Assembly (NCBI RefSeq): GCF_015595035.1
Contig: NZ_JADNRN010000003.1
Span: forward strand, 496,001 to 560,000
Origin: Marinibium conchae
Lineage (GTDB): Bacteria > Pseudomonadota > Gammaproteobacteria > Enterobacterales > Alteromonadaceae
Direction of reading: 5' to 3'
DNA length: 64,000 bases
Every line of letters starts with the position of its first letter. Position 1 is the first letter of the stretch. Below the pieces are notes generated by a model. It worked only from the letters and a program-made list of their open reading frames with translations, was not told where the DNA came from and ran no database searches. Both the position numbers and the translations under genes were made by a program. Below are positions 53,604-61,399 of this stretch, piece after piece.

Positions 53604-54914
53604 TCAAGCTAAAAGTGCCGCATTTTCTTGCTTACGCTCTGCGAGTGTTTTTTCTATTGCTAACACAGTAGTTTTACTTACTCCGTGTTGCTCAGCAAGC
53701 GGCCTAAACTGACTAATGGCATCAACGACCTCTTGAATGCATTGCTGTGCCTCCTGCCAATTAGCAAAACCAGCACTGGCAGCGAGCTTTTGCATCACAC
53801 TGAGTGGTGGCACTTTTCCGTACCCTGCAAAGGCGGTCGCATGCTCATTAAAGGGATTAGGGCTAAAGGTTACATCGTAAAATGGAGCGAGTTGCCAACT
53901 GCCATCATCGGCTTGTAAAAAGCCCCAGTTTTTGCTGTGATCGTCTTGGTTCGCGGCAAATAAGTTAAACATTGCGCGACGAAATTGAAGTTGCCCAGCA
54001 GCGGGTGACTTACACAATTGACGACTGGCTTTAATAAGGTCGCTGTAATCTAAGCTCGGGCTTCGAAAATCAGCATCCAATAGGCCACAGGCACTGTGCA
54101 TATGTAAACGCCCAGCCTTCTCCTGCGCGGGTAAATAGTCGAAACGCTTTAACGCAAGCCATGCTTTAGCGCCGCTACTTGCAGGAGCTTCAATTAACTG
54201 CCAAATCGGTGGCTGACATTTTGCCAACTCAGCCATTTCTAAATAAACCGCTTCACACAAACCTTCTTCGTGGCCCAAGGCTAAGTTCTTCGAAGTGAAC
54301 TTAACTAACCATGCTTCATCACCAGGTTGTGCATAAGTGCGGCATTGCGTCGGGTCGCCAGCGGGCATATAAATTTGCGCTTTAGGACGAGCACCGCCGG
54401 AGCTGCCGACGGCTACCAACGTTGCTAACACTTGCTGAGTGCTACCGTCTAAATCGTCAGAGAGGGACTGGTCAAACAAGGTTTGAGCTTCAAGCCCAAG
54501 TGTTGCCAAATCAATATCTGAACGCTGATCTAATGAGAGCTCTGATACAGGTGTAAAAGACAATGCACCCATTCCTTGCTGGCCAACAAACGCCAGTCTA
54601 TCCATTGCTGTTACTTGTGCTGGTAAAATTCCTTGTTGGCGGAACACGCGATCTTGTAACAACAACCCCCAACCATCGGGAAGGCTGTCTCCAAAAACAC
54701 CTTGTATACCTTGGTGAGGCTCTTTCGGTGCTTGCTGTAATCGCAAATCTCCTTGAAGAGTAAAAGGTGATAAATTGCCAAATCTACTTAGATAACTTTC
54801 ATCATACTGAAAGAAAACACCTTGGCGGTTTTGCGCTAATACTCCCACCGATACGGTTTCGCCCGTTGTGAGAGTGCGCTCCACATGCAACTTTTGAATG
54901 GATTTAAAGCTCAT
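53604..54914 (-). CDS. hipA: HipA-family toxin kinase
   Basis: A 436-residue Ser/Thr kinase-like toxin of a type II system; E. coli HipA (440 residues) phosphorylates glutamyl-tRNA synthetase. Visible: N-terminal GNLSPFTLQG-type couple_hipA domain, SSGGARPKAQIYM P-loop-like element (about 169), the catalytic loop NQDDHSKNWGF and metal motif PFYDVTFSP. The catalytic Asp and Asn are present, so an active kinase is plausible. It overlaps hipB by 11 bases. Confidence 0.9.
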   Translation of the reverse strand: MSFKSIQKLHVERTLTTGETVSVGVLAQNRQGVFFQYDESYLSRFGNLSPFTLQGDLRLQQAPKEPHQGIQGVFGDSLPDGWGLLLQDRVFRQQGILPAQVTAMDRLAFVGQQGMGALSFTPVSELSLDQRSDIDLATLGLEAQTLFDQSLSDDLDGSTQQVLATLVAVGSSGGARPKAQIYMPAGDPTQCRTYAQPGDEAWLVKFTSKNLALGHEEGLCEAVYLEMAELAKCQPPIWQLIEAPASSGAKAWLALKRFDYLPAQEKAGRLHMHSACGLLDADFRSPSLDYSDLIKASRQLCKSPAAGQLQFRRAMFNLFAANQDDHSKNWGFLQADDGSWQLAPFYDVTFSPNPFNEHATAFAGYGKVPPLSVMQKLAASAGFANWQEAQQCIQEVVDAISQFRPLAEQHGVSKTTVLAIEKTLAERKQENAALLA

Positions 54915-55194
54915 CTTTAAGCACCTCTTCTATACTGGTCGGTAAAGCGGTACGGTCAGCCGTGGTTTGTGTCAGTTGATAAAGCCTGTCTAGTGAATCC
55001 AACGACTGCCACAAAAGCAGCAGCTGACGAAATGAAATTTGCCCGGTGAGTTCAAACTTTTTTATGGTAGAAGCAGGTACACAACTACGCAGTGCCAGTG
55101 CCTCTCGCGATAGCTTCGCTTGTTTGCGTAAGCCCCGTAGATGAGCAGCAAAAGCTTGGCTTACATCGGTATCATCTAAAAGTGAAAATTTCAT
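54904..55194 (-). CDS. hipB: HipB-like helix-turn-helix antitoxin
   Basis: A 96-residue XRE-type regulator: LRGLRKQAKLSREALALRS then VPASTIKKFELTGQISFRQLL give the HTH. Start 55194 (MKFSLLDD) is preferred to 55221 because GAGG is close upstream. In known systems HipB neutralises HipA and represses the operon. No C-terminal Trp as in E. coli HipB is seen, so degradation may differ. Confidence 0.85.
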   Translation of the reverse strand: MKFSLLDDTDVSQAFAAHLRGLRKQAKLSREALALRSCVPASTIKKFELTGQISFRQLLLLWQSLDSLDRLYQLTQTTADRTALPTSIEEVLKDEL

Positions 55195-55206
55195 ACACAG
55201 CCTCAA

Positions 55207-55265
55207 TGGATACAATAACATCTATTATAGCGTTATTTCCTAATTTATGGATACAATAATGTCCA
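55207..55265 (-). promoter_or_regulatory. hipBA promoter and operator repeats
   Basis: TATAAT is on the minus strand at 55224-55229. TGGATACAATAA occurs at 55207-55218 and again at 55248-55259, 41 bases apart. The second copy is part of GGATA-N6-TGTCC, close to the TATCC-N8-GGATA type operator of E. coli hip. Likely HipB sites flanking the promoter. Confidence 0.6.
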
Positions 55266-55269
55266 TACA

Positions 55270-55592
55270 AATGTGAATAGCCACTATATGACTGGTGGTT
55301 AAAAGTGAAGATTAAAGAAAACGACAGCCTCAACAACCTGATTTAAATAAGTTAATCATTTCAATTTAATGGTGACAGTTTTGGTGACATGGAGTTACAG
55401 CTTCTATGGTGTATAAACCATCTAACACCATATTAATTGTACCAATTATGAATGACTCAGAAATTCAAAAAATAGTATATTTACGATCACTAATTTTTAT
55501 GAGCATTAACGTTTTACCGAGTATGATTTGGTATTCGTTGCGTAAACTTTAAAAAATAATATATGTAGCTTAACAGAAAAAGCATTGCCGTA
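55270..55592. other. Gene-free stretch upstream of hipBA
   Basis: No credible gene in either direction; frames are short and interrupted. GGTGACAG and GGTGACAT occur at 55371 and 55382. AT-rich, with no clear attC core until 55567 (AGCTTAAC). Confidence 0.35.
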
Positions 55593-55660
55593 AGCTCGCA
55601 CTTTCAAAAGGCACGCTCTTCTTTCTGTCAGAAACTCATTTTCGTGTTCGCGGGCGCATA
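55593..55660 (+). repeat. 68-bp repeat, copy 1
   Basis: Begins AGCTCGCACTTTCAA and ends TTCGCGGGCGCATA; about four fifths identical to the copy at 55816-55883. It shares the TTTCTGTCAGA core. Possibly the inner part of a long attC-type site. Confidence 0.55.
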
Positions 55661-55815
55661 ATGTTTGATTCCCGCTGTCATACTAAAGTTGTTGTTTCAA
55701 AGTAAATCGCGTATCTTTTCAATATCAAAGCAAAATTCAAGCATCGCAACGGAGTGTGTATTGTCTTATCAACACCGCAGAAACAGTTGGCAACCTAACA
55801 AACGACCATGGCGTC

Positions 55816-55883
55816 AGCTCTTTCTTTCAAGAGTCACGCTCATCTTTCTGTCAGAGACTTTATTTCGGGTTCGCGAGCGCATA
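55816..55883 (+). repeat. 68-bp repeat, copy 2
   Basis: AGCTCTTTCTTTCAA ... TTCGCGAGCGCATA, aligned without gaps to the copy at 55593-55660. It is preceded by an R''-like ACCTAAC (55793-55799) and runs into a truncated long attC segment ending at about 55915. Confidence 0.55.
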
Positions 55884-55914
55884 AACGCACTCCACACGGT
55901 CGCTGGGACATAAC

Positions 55915-56145
55915 GGTGGAGATTCGGTATGGATAACAAATGAATCTTTTGGCTATAAAATGTTTAGTTCATCCGAAGATATTACAGCGACTACAAAAGA
56001 AGAACTTAAAAATAACAATCAAAAACTTATTTCTAAATTGATAGATCGCAGTTTAGAGTTTATGAAGTTTGGCGTTAAAAAACGTAATAAAGCGATCAAC
56101 GAAGGACGTATAAAGTTTGGCTTGCGTCACTTCGTTCCGAGTTAA
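55915..56145 (+). pseudogene. 3' fragment of a gene, start lost
   Basis: The frame is open through GGDSVWITNESFGYK before ATG 55960 and continues to the TAA at 56143, reading FSSSEDITATTKEELKNN and LEFMKFGVKKRNK. It is joined at its 5' side to a truncated attC, so a deletion has removed the gene start. If translation begins at 55960 a 61-residue protein results. Function unknown. Confidence 0.4.
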
Positions 56146-56181
56146 GCCAAAAATATATCGCCTGTTATTGCGGCGCTAGAT
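56140..56181 (+). repeat. Degenerate attC-like site
   Basis: GAGTTAAGCC at the stop and a GCTAGAT core (56175-56181) following TTGCGGC. Shortened, with the same GCTAG core variant as 8816. Confidence 0.35.
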
Positions 56182-56194
56182 ATCAGGAGGAGAC

Positions 56195-56617
56195 ATGAAG
56201 TTTCTATTGTTCTTTGTGGTTTTGCTATTTTCGGGTATTAGTATAGCCTGCACTTGTGCGGCACCAAGCATCGAAGAATCATTCAAAAACGCTGACTTTG
56301 TCTATATTGGACAAATAGAATCAGCAAAACTGAGTGATTCCACCGAGGTCACCAATTATTTAACTATAATAAAAGAATATAAAGGTGTCAGAGATACAGA
56401 TGTTGTGATGTCTCGAGTTAGTAAGAGTTCATGCTCGTCACCAGCTGGAGTGGGTTATGAATATCTAGTGTTCGGTAAAAATAACAGTACACCAATACTC
56501 GAGAGTTGCGGCCAAACTCGAGTTATATTTTATGGTAAAAAAGCGCTTTTAGACAAATTAGATAAGTTAGTAAGAACGGCGGAACTAGAATTGAGCACTA
56601 AGCAAGATGATAGCTAA
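56195..56617 (+). CDS. Secreted TIMP/NTR-like protein
   Basis: A 140-residue exported protein. Signal peptide MKFLLFFVVLLFSGISIA, then CTCAAPSIEESFKNADFVYIGQI, where the CxC directly after cleavage and ESF..ADFV..G match the N-terminus of netrin-like/TIMP domains. KEYKGVRDTDVV and SCSSPAGVGYEYLVFGKNN complete the fold; the conserved Cys pairs are present. In animals the domain inhibits metalloproteases; in bacteria its role is unknown. AGGAGGA precedes the ATG. A truncated homologue lies at 8069. Confidence 0.75.
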   Translation: MKFLLFFVVLLFSGISIACTCAAPSIEESFKNADFVYIGQIESAKLSDSTEVTNYLTIIKEYKGVRDTDVVMSRVSKSSCSSPAGVGYEYLVFGKNNSTPILESCGQTRVIFYGKKALLDKLDKLVRTAELELSTKQDDS

Positions 56618-56676
56618 CAATACATAAACCGGACATTGGCAAGAGCGGCCAACGCCGGTTATGTAAGGTGTTATAC
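56612..56676 (+). repeat. attC recombination site
   Basis: R'' AGCTAAC (56612-56618) and R' GTTATAC (56670-56676), arms ACATAAACCGG / CCGGTTATGT, perfect over most of their length. 65 bp. Nearly identical to the site at 7110-7174. Confidence 0.78.
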
Positions 56677-56694
56677 GAAAAAAGGAGAGTTCGA

Positions 56695-57354
56695 GTGAGC
56701 TATATAGATCTATTCGATCATGAACATGTAGGGCATTTTGCAGGTTTACCGATCTATAGACCGCTTGAACCAGTCGTGCCTCAGAGCCCGATTTATGGCG
56801 AGTTTCCCGCCAGTATAGATAATTTAGTTTTAGGTGGCGGCTTGCACCTTGAGCATCCCGGGTTAGTATTCAAAAACCTTAATTATATTGCGGCTTACTT
56901 CATCGCCGAATGGATAGATTTTTGCGAGGATACTAAGTCTTCTATCTATAGTGACGAAGAAACAGATAAGTGGGCTGACATAATTCATGGGTATTTAAAC
57001 ATGAAAGATGAGTTTGAGTACTTTGAAACATATCATTGGTCAATGAGAGATTATTCAGACTTTTACAATGACTGTAAATCCACTTGTATGCGAAGCCCAT
57101 TTATTGAAACTGAGCAGCGCAACAATTTCGAGCGGTGGTTGTTGTGTAATATTGGCGAGCTGGTTGTTTTTTCTTATCCAGAGTTAATAACAGACTCTGA
57201 AATTATAGCGATCGCTAAAAAAGTAGATCGATTCCTGTATGGTAATGTTTCTATTTTGCCAGCAGGCTACCCAACTGACCATTTAGGCAGAAGTACAAGA
57301 TATGGTCAGTCACAACAAGGGCTCAGAGCATTTAATGTCACCAAAAACGTATAA
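56695..57354 (+). CDS. Hypothetical cassette protein
   Basis: A 219-residue, probably cytosolic protein with GTG start at 56695 and AAAGGAGA eight bases upstream; GTG 56668 inside the attC is rejected. No known family; notable segments are GGGLHLEHPGLVF near residue 48, an aromatic, acidic middle (DEFEYFETYHWSMRDYSDFY) and GRSTRYGQSQQGLRAF near the end. Between attC sites, so a one-gene cassette. Confidence 0.62.
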   Translation: MSYIDLFDHEHVGHFAGLPIYRPLEPVVPQSPIYGEFPASIDNLVLGGGLHLEHPGLVFKNLNYIAAYFIAEWIDFCEDTKSSIYSDEETDKWADIIHGYLNMKDEFEYFETYHWSMRDYSDFYNDCKSTCMRSPFIETEQRNNFERWLLCNIGELVVFSYPELITDSEIIAIAKKVDRFLYGNVSILPAGYPTDHLGRSTRYGQSQQGLRAFNVTKNV

Positions 57355-57403
57355 CCAAGCGTTCAACACGGACTCTGTAATGCCGGTTAACGCGGCGTTA
57401 TAT
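57349..57403 (+). repeat. attC recombination site
   Basis: R'' GTATAAC (57349-57355) and R' GTTATAT (57397-57403); arms GCGTTCAACACGG / CCGGTTAACGCGG. 55 bp, compact but well paired. Confidence 0.7.
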
Positions 57404-57417
57404 GCCCTCTAGCCCAT

Positions 57418-57849
57418 ATGATTTTAACTAACTTTTCGATAGCGAATGATTTTATCGCACTGGAACACAATGGTAGTTATTTAGACCTCCATAATAATTT
57501 CGATTTTATTGATTTTGAGCACATAGAAGACCGTAGCCGGGTCATATTGAGATGGCAACGTACAAAGGATGCTTGGATAGCAAATGATGTTCCATTTAAT
57601 CTTCGATTGCTGTTTTCCGAAGTGTACCTTTTCAAGTGTACTAACCGAGAAAATGCTCTATCAACAACTGACGATACTTGCTTGAGTTCCATAGGTTTCA
57701 TTTGGAATGACATGATTGAAAATATGGAAGGATTCTCTAATGCGACTCCCAAAGAGGGATGTGAGCATCTTACTATGTGTCTTGAGTCTGGTTTTGCGAT
57801 CAAAATAGGTGCAAAAAAGGTAAGATGTGAGACTGACAACGGCACATAA
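57418..57849 (+). CDS. Hypothetical cassette protein
   Basis: A 143-residue cytosolic protein, unknown family. It contains ALEHNGSYLDLHNNFDF and RVILRWQRTKDAW in a beta-strand pattern, with four Cys in the C-terminal half. ATG 57418 is 14 bases past the R' core; no clear ribosome binding site. Its stop overlaps a half attC, so the cassette has lost its right border. Confidence 0.55.
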   Translation: MILTNFSIANDFIALEHNGSYLDLHNNFDFIDFEHIEDRSRVILRWQRTKDAWIANDVPFNLRLLFSEVYLFKCTNRENALSTTDDTCLSSIGFIWNDMIENMEGFSNATPKEGCEHLTMCLESGFAIKIGAKKVRCETDNGT

Positions 57850-57862
57850 CAAAATGTTCAAT
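57844..57862 (+). repeat. attC half site
   Basis: ACATAAC (57844-57850) followed by AAAATGTTCAA as in intact left arms; the right half is missing and a gene tail follows. Confidence 0.45.
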
Positions 57863-57957
57863 CTGATCAAGCTAAGCAAGAGGCCGCGAATCAAGGTATG
57901 GAATACACTGCAGATAAGGACCTCAGAAACAATAAATTGCTACTATGGTGGGATTAA
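57850..57957 (+). pseudogene. 3' gene fragment fused to a half attC
   Basis: Open from just after the half attC to TAA 57955-57957: reads SDQAKQEAANQGMEYTADKD then LLLWWD. No start codon with a ribosome binding site. It ends ten bases before the next attC R'' core, so it is the tail of a cassette gene whose front was deleted together with the previous attC's right half. Confidence 0.4.
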
Positions 57958-57967
57958 ACAGCGAGCG

Positions 57968-58081
57968 AGCTAACAAAGCGCTTAACTCGTTCCCTTCGGT
58001 CGCTGGGACAACTTTACGTACGGCCTTCTCTTCGCTCAAAGCAGCCGAACTTAAACCTTCTCGTTATGCGAGGTGTCATAC
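57968..58081 (+). repeat. Long attC recombination site
   Basis: R'' AGCTAAC (57968-57974) and a mutated R' GTCATAC (58075-58081); 114 bp, same length and family as 52301-52414. Terminal arms AAGCGCTTAACTCG / CTCGTTATGCGAGG. Confidence 0.62.
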
Positions 58082-58084
58082 ACA

Positions 58085-58610
58085 ATGGAGACTTAAACAG
58101 TTGTTTCGGTTTATCACAACCCTGATTTTCATCATTTGATTCTCTGCTCTAGGGCAAATAAAACAAGCCGAACTAGATGGTGCTTTAATCGAATACATAG
58201 ACTTTGGCGAAGGTAAATACACTTTTGTTATCGAGTCTGGAATTGGTACGGGGGTCAGTTATTGGGATTCTTTTATTCCATTTGCCAAACAACTAAACGC
58301 CAGAGTTATTGTTTATTCTCGTGCTGGAAATGGCTCATCTGACCGTTCGAATAACGTAGGGTTAAAAAGCTCTCTACTGCGTTTAGAAAAACTCTTAACC
58401 AAGTTAAATACGCAAAAAAACCTGATCTTTGTTGGTCATTCATTTGGTGCTTTCCACGCAAGAAACTTTGCCTATTATAATCCAGACATCATCACTCTTA
58501 CTTTGCTTGGCGCAACTAACTGTAAAGGTTGTGTAAATCAGATTTACGCATCAGTTCTGAAAGTTATACTTTAACTTCTTCAATATCTCAATTGCGCACT
58601 AACAACTGAT
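58085..58610 (+). pseudogene. Alpha/beta-hydrolase gene with an in-frame stop and truncated end
   Basis: A frame from about 58101 reads a signal peptide (LFRFITTLIFII, stop, FSALG) interrupted by TGA at 58137-58139, then a secreted alpha/beta hydrolase: FVIESGIGTGVSYWDSFIPF, VIVYSRAGNGSSD and the nucleophile elbow VGHSFGAFHARNFAY. The His-containing C-terminal third is missing; the frame ends at 58610 in unrelated sequence. No good start codon is in frame; ATG 58085 is out of frame. Broken at both ends. Confidence 0.65.
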
Positions 58611-58635
58611 TTTTATCACTATCTAATAAGCGCTG

Positions 58636-60084
58636 TTGAGCAAAGCTACGCTAGGGTTTATTGTGCGCCTAATTGTTATTTACTGCGTGATTCTTATAAG
58701 TGCATGCAGTCACACATCGTCGATTTCAGAATCGGATAAAACGGCCGCCGCCCCTGAGCAGTGGCAAGAGAATTGGCAACGAGAAGCACTCGGGCATCTT
58801 TCTGAGGCCTCATTAGCGAGTAGCAAAACGTACTGGCCTTTGCAATACAGCAATGAACAACTCGCCGACTTCACGCAACAAGCGCTGGGTAATAACTTTA
58901 GCCTTCAACAAACAACACTCAGTGTGGCGATTCAAGAGAAACGCTTGAACAATGCGCAAGCTAGCTTGCTACCCACACTTGATTTGGGCTTCTCCAGTCG
59001 GCGACAGCAGAATACAACTCAACTAACAAGCACAAACACACTTGAGCTATCTAGCAATTACGAGCTAGATTTATGGGGCAAACTATCAGCACAAGAAAAA
59101 GCCCAAAGCTATGAGCTACTCGCAGCAAAAGCGAACTTGCAACAGCAAACTCAAAACCTTGTAGCCAATCTTCTCACCGCTTATGCCACAGCAGTTGAGG
59201 CGAGTCAGTTATATGATTTATTTAAGCGCAGGAGCAATAACTCTCAGCAAGGTTTACGCATTATTGAAGATGGCTACAAACAAGGTCTCAATACCGCTCT
59301 TGATGTTTACTTGGCTCGCAACGAGCTAAATACCGATCTTGCCCGCGAAGCCCAGCAACAAACAGTAAAATTAGCCAGCATTCGTAGTCTTGAGCAACTC
59401 TTGGGACGTTATCCAACCGGTGTGCTGGCGCTAAGTAACAGTATTCCCATTATCAGCAACGACATCTATCTTGGCGTGCCAGCTAATATGCTAATGAACA
59501 AACCCAACATTCAAGCAGCTTGGCTAAACTTACTCGCTAAAGATGCCACCTTGGCTTTTGCTCATAAACAACGCTTTCCAAGTTTTACACTAGCGGCGAG
59601 TTTGGGAAGCTCTACAGATAAACTTAAAGATCTGTTTTCTTCTGACCTTGTGTGGACGCTACTAGGAAGCATTGTTGCCCCACTCTATGACGCTGGCACC
59701 TTGGCAAATAATGAAGACATCGCTCGCTTAGAAGTGCAACAAACAGAATTGCAGTATTGGGAAACGGTAAATTCTGCGTTTGCAGACGTTGAAAATGGCT
59801 TGTCTCAAGAGCGAAACTTACAGCAAAGAGTAGTGAATTTAAGCGAGGCTGAAGAAAACGCGATAGCAGCAGAAGCGTTGGCCTTTGAGCAATATTTAAA
59901 GGGCTTAGTCACTTATACCACGGTTCTTGAAGCTCAGACTCGAGCGACCGAAGCACAAAGCACCCTCATTCAAGTAAAGCGAGAGTTGTTCACCAATCGA
60001 GTTAACCTACATCTAGCACTGGGCAGCAATTTCGATCCAGCACTGCAGCCAAGTATTAATATAAGTGAACGTAATAATGACTAG
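58636..60084 (+). CDS. RND efflux outer-membrane factor (NodT/TolC-like lipoprotein)
   Basis: Outer-membrane channel of a tripartite pump. TTG 58636 gives MSKATLGFIVRLIVIYCVILISACSH, a lipoprotein signal with ISAC lipobox. Two repeats of the OEP domain follow, with FSLQQTTLSVAIQEKRLNNAQASLLPTLDL, LELSSNYELDLWGKL, and VENGLSQERNLQQRV; the length of 482 is usual. First gene of a three-gene operon, its stop overlapping the next start by eight bases. Confidence 0.88.
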   Translation: MSKATLGFIVRLIVIYCVILISACSHTSSISESDKTAAAPEQWQENWQREALGHLSEASLASSKTYWPLQYSNEQLADFTQQALGNNFSLQQTTLSVAIQEKRLNNAQASLLPTLDLGFSSRRQQNTTQLTSTNTLELSSNYELDLWGKLSAQEKAQSYELLAAKANLQQQTQNLVANLLTAYATAVEASQLYDLFKRRSNNSQQGLRIIEDGYKQGLNTALDVYLARNELNTDLAREAQQQTVKLASIRSLEQLLGRYPTGVLALSNSIPIISNDIYLGVPANMLMNKPNIQAAWLNLLAKDATLAFAHKQRFPSFTLAASLGSSTDKLKDLFSSDLVWTLLGSIVAPLYDAGTLANNEDIARLEVQQTELQYWETVNSAFADVENGLSQERNLQQRVVNLSEAEENAIAAEALAFEQYLKGLVTYTTVLEAQTRATEAQSTLIQVKRELFTNRVNLHLALGSNFDPALQPSINISERNND

Positions 60085-61399
60085 AATGAAAAAAATCCTA
60101 ACGCCCGTCGTTGTGCTCTTGATATGCGCTGCGCTTGTGTATTTTATTGTCGATAACCCGCCTGAAACTCAGCGTCGCCCAGCCAGCACAGGCCCACAAA
60201 TTACCGTTAACACCCTTACTATTGAGCCTATTGATTATCAGGTGATGTTAACGAGTTTTGGCACTGTATTACCGCGCACTCAAAGTACCTTAGTTGCTCA
60301 GGTGAGTGGGCAAATTATGAAAGTGAGCGATCAATTTAGAGACGGCAGCTTTTTTGAGAAAGGTGACCCACTAGTATGGCTAGACGAACGCGATTATCTT
60401 GCAGAGGTTAAAATAGCTCAAGCGAATGTGCTGTCGGGAGAACAAGCACTTCTTGAAGAAAAAGCCAGAGGTGAACAAGCGCTGCTCGATTGGCAACGTT
60501 TGGGCGATGGCTCAAAGCCCAATGCTTTGGTGCTGAGAACGCCGCAACTTGAGGCTGCTAAAGCGGTTTTGCTCTCTGCACAAGCGCAATTACAAAAAGC
60601 TGAGTTAGCGCTGGAGCGAACAACCATTCGTGCGCCATACGCCGGCCGAATATTAAACACAGACGCCGACGTTGGCCAAGTTGTAAACAACAATTCTCAA
60701 CTTGCCAGCATTTACGCAATCGATGTGGTTGAAGTTCGCCTACCAATCAATAATGGCGACCTGGCGCTTATCGACCTGCCTAAAGAATACAGGGGCAATA
60801 AGGTAATTGATGCCAATACGCAGGTCTTTTTAACTTCTGATCTCATAGGCAAACAAAATAAACAGGCCAAGATTGTTCGCACAGAAGGTGCAATAAACAG
60901 TGATTCCCAGCAACTCTATGTGGTAGCGCAAATTGAAGACCCTTACGGCGATGCAGACACTAGCAATATGCCACTAAAAATAGGGCAATATGTAAGTGCT
61001 GATATTGTTGGTAAGACCCTTACGAATGCGATTGTGATTCCTAACTCCGCTATATATCAAGGAACCTATGTTTATACGGTGGTCGACAATGCCTTGCTAC
61101 GCAAAGACGTGAGCATTGCTTGGCAAAATGCCTCACAGTCGATTATTAATGGTGGTTTAGAGCCAGGCGAATCCCTTGTATTAACCACACTAGGACAAGT
61201 TAGCTCGGGCACTCGCGTGCAGGTGCAAAACACTCAAGCGAGTGAAGCAAGCAACGAGCTTGAAAAGCCCAGCGACCGTCGCCCAAATAGGCCAAGTCAG
61301 GAAGAACTAGAAGCCATAGCAAAAGAGAAAGGCATTAGCGTCGAGCAAGTAATAGAACAAAGGAAGGCCGCTCGCAAGGCAAGAAGGGAAGCGCAATGA
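60077..61399 (+). CDS. RND efflux membrane-fusion protein (HlyD family)
   Basis: Periplasmic adaptor linking pump and outer-membrane factor. One N-terminal anchor helix (about residues 7-25), then barrel-sandwich and helical hairpin (VSGQIMKVSDQFRDGSFFEKGDPLVWLD; RTTIRAPYAGRILN) and beta-barrel domains. The tail (about 405-440) is an unusual charged extension rich in Glu, Arg and Lys. Start 60077 within the end of the preceding gene; 60086 is an alternative. Its stop overlaps the next ATG. Confidence 0.88.
   Translation: MTRMKKILTPVVVLLICAALVYFIVDNPPETQRRPASTGPQITVNTLTIEPIDYQVMLTSFGTVLPRTQSTLVAQVSGQIMKVSDQFRDGSFFEKGDPLVWLDERDYLAEVKIAQANVLSGEQALLEEKARGEQALLDWQRLGDGSKPNALVLRTPQLEAAKAVLLSAQAQLQKAELALERTTIRAPYAGRILNTDADVGQVVNNNSQLASIYAIDVVEVRLPINNGDLALIDLPKEYRGNKVIDANTQVFLTSDLIGKQNKQAKIVRTEGAINSDSQQLYVVAQIEDPYGDADTSNMPLKIGQYVSADIVGKTLTNAIVIPNSAIYQGTYVYTVVDNALLRKDVSIAWQNASQSIINGGLEPGESLVLTTLGQVSSGTRVQVQNTQASEASNELEKPSDRRPNRPSQEELEAIAKEKGISVEQVIEQRKAARKARREAQ

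Noticed and set aside
58137-58139. In-frame TGA considered as selenocysteine
   Set aside because: It lies in a signal peptide, has no plausible SECIS hairpin just downstream, and the gene is also truncated at its end.
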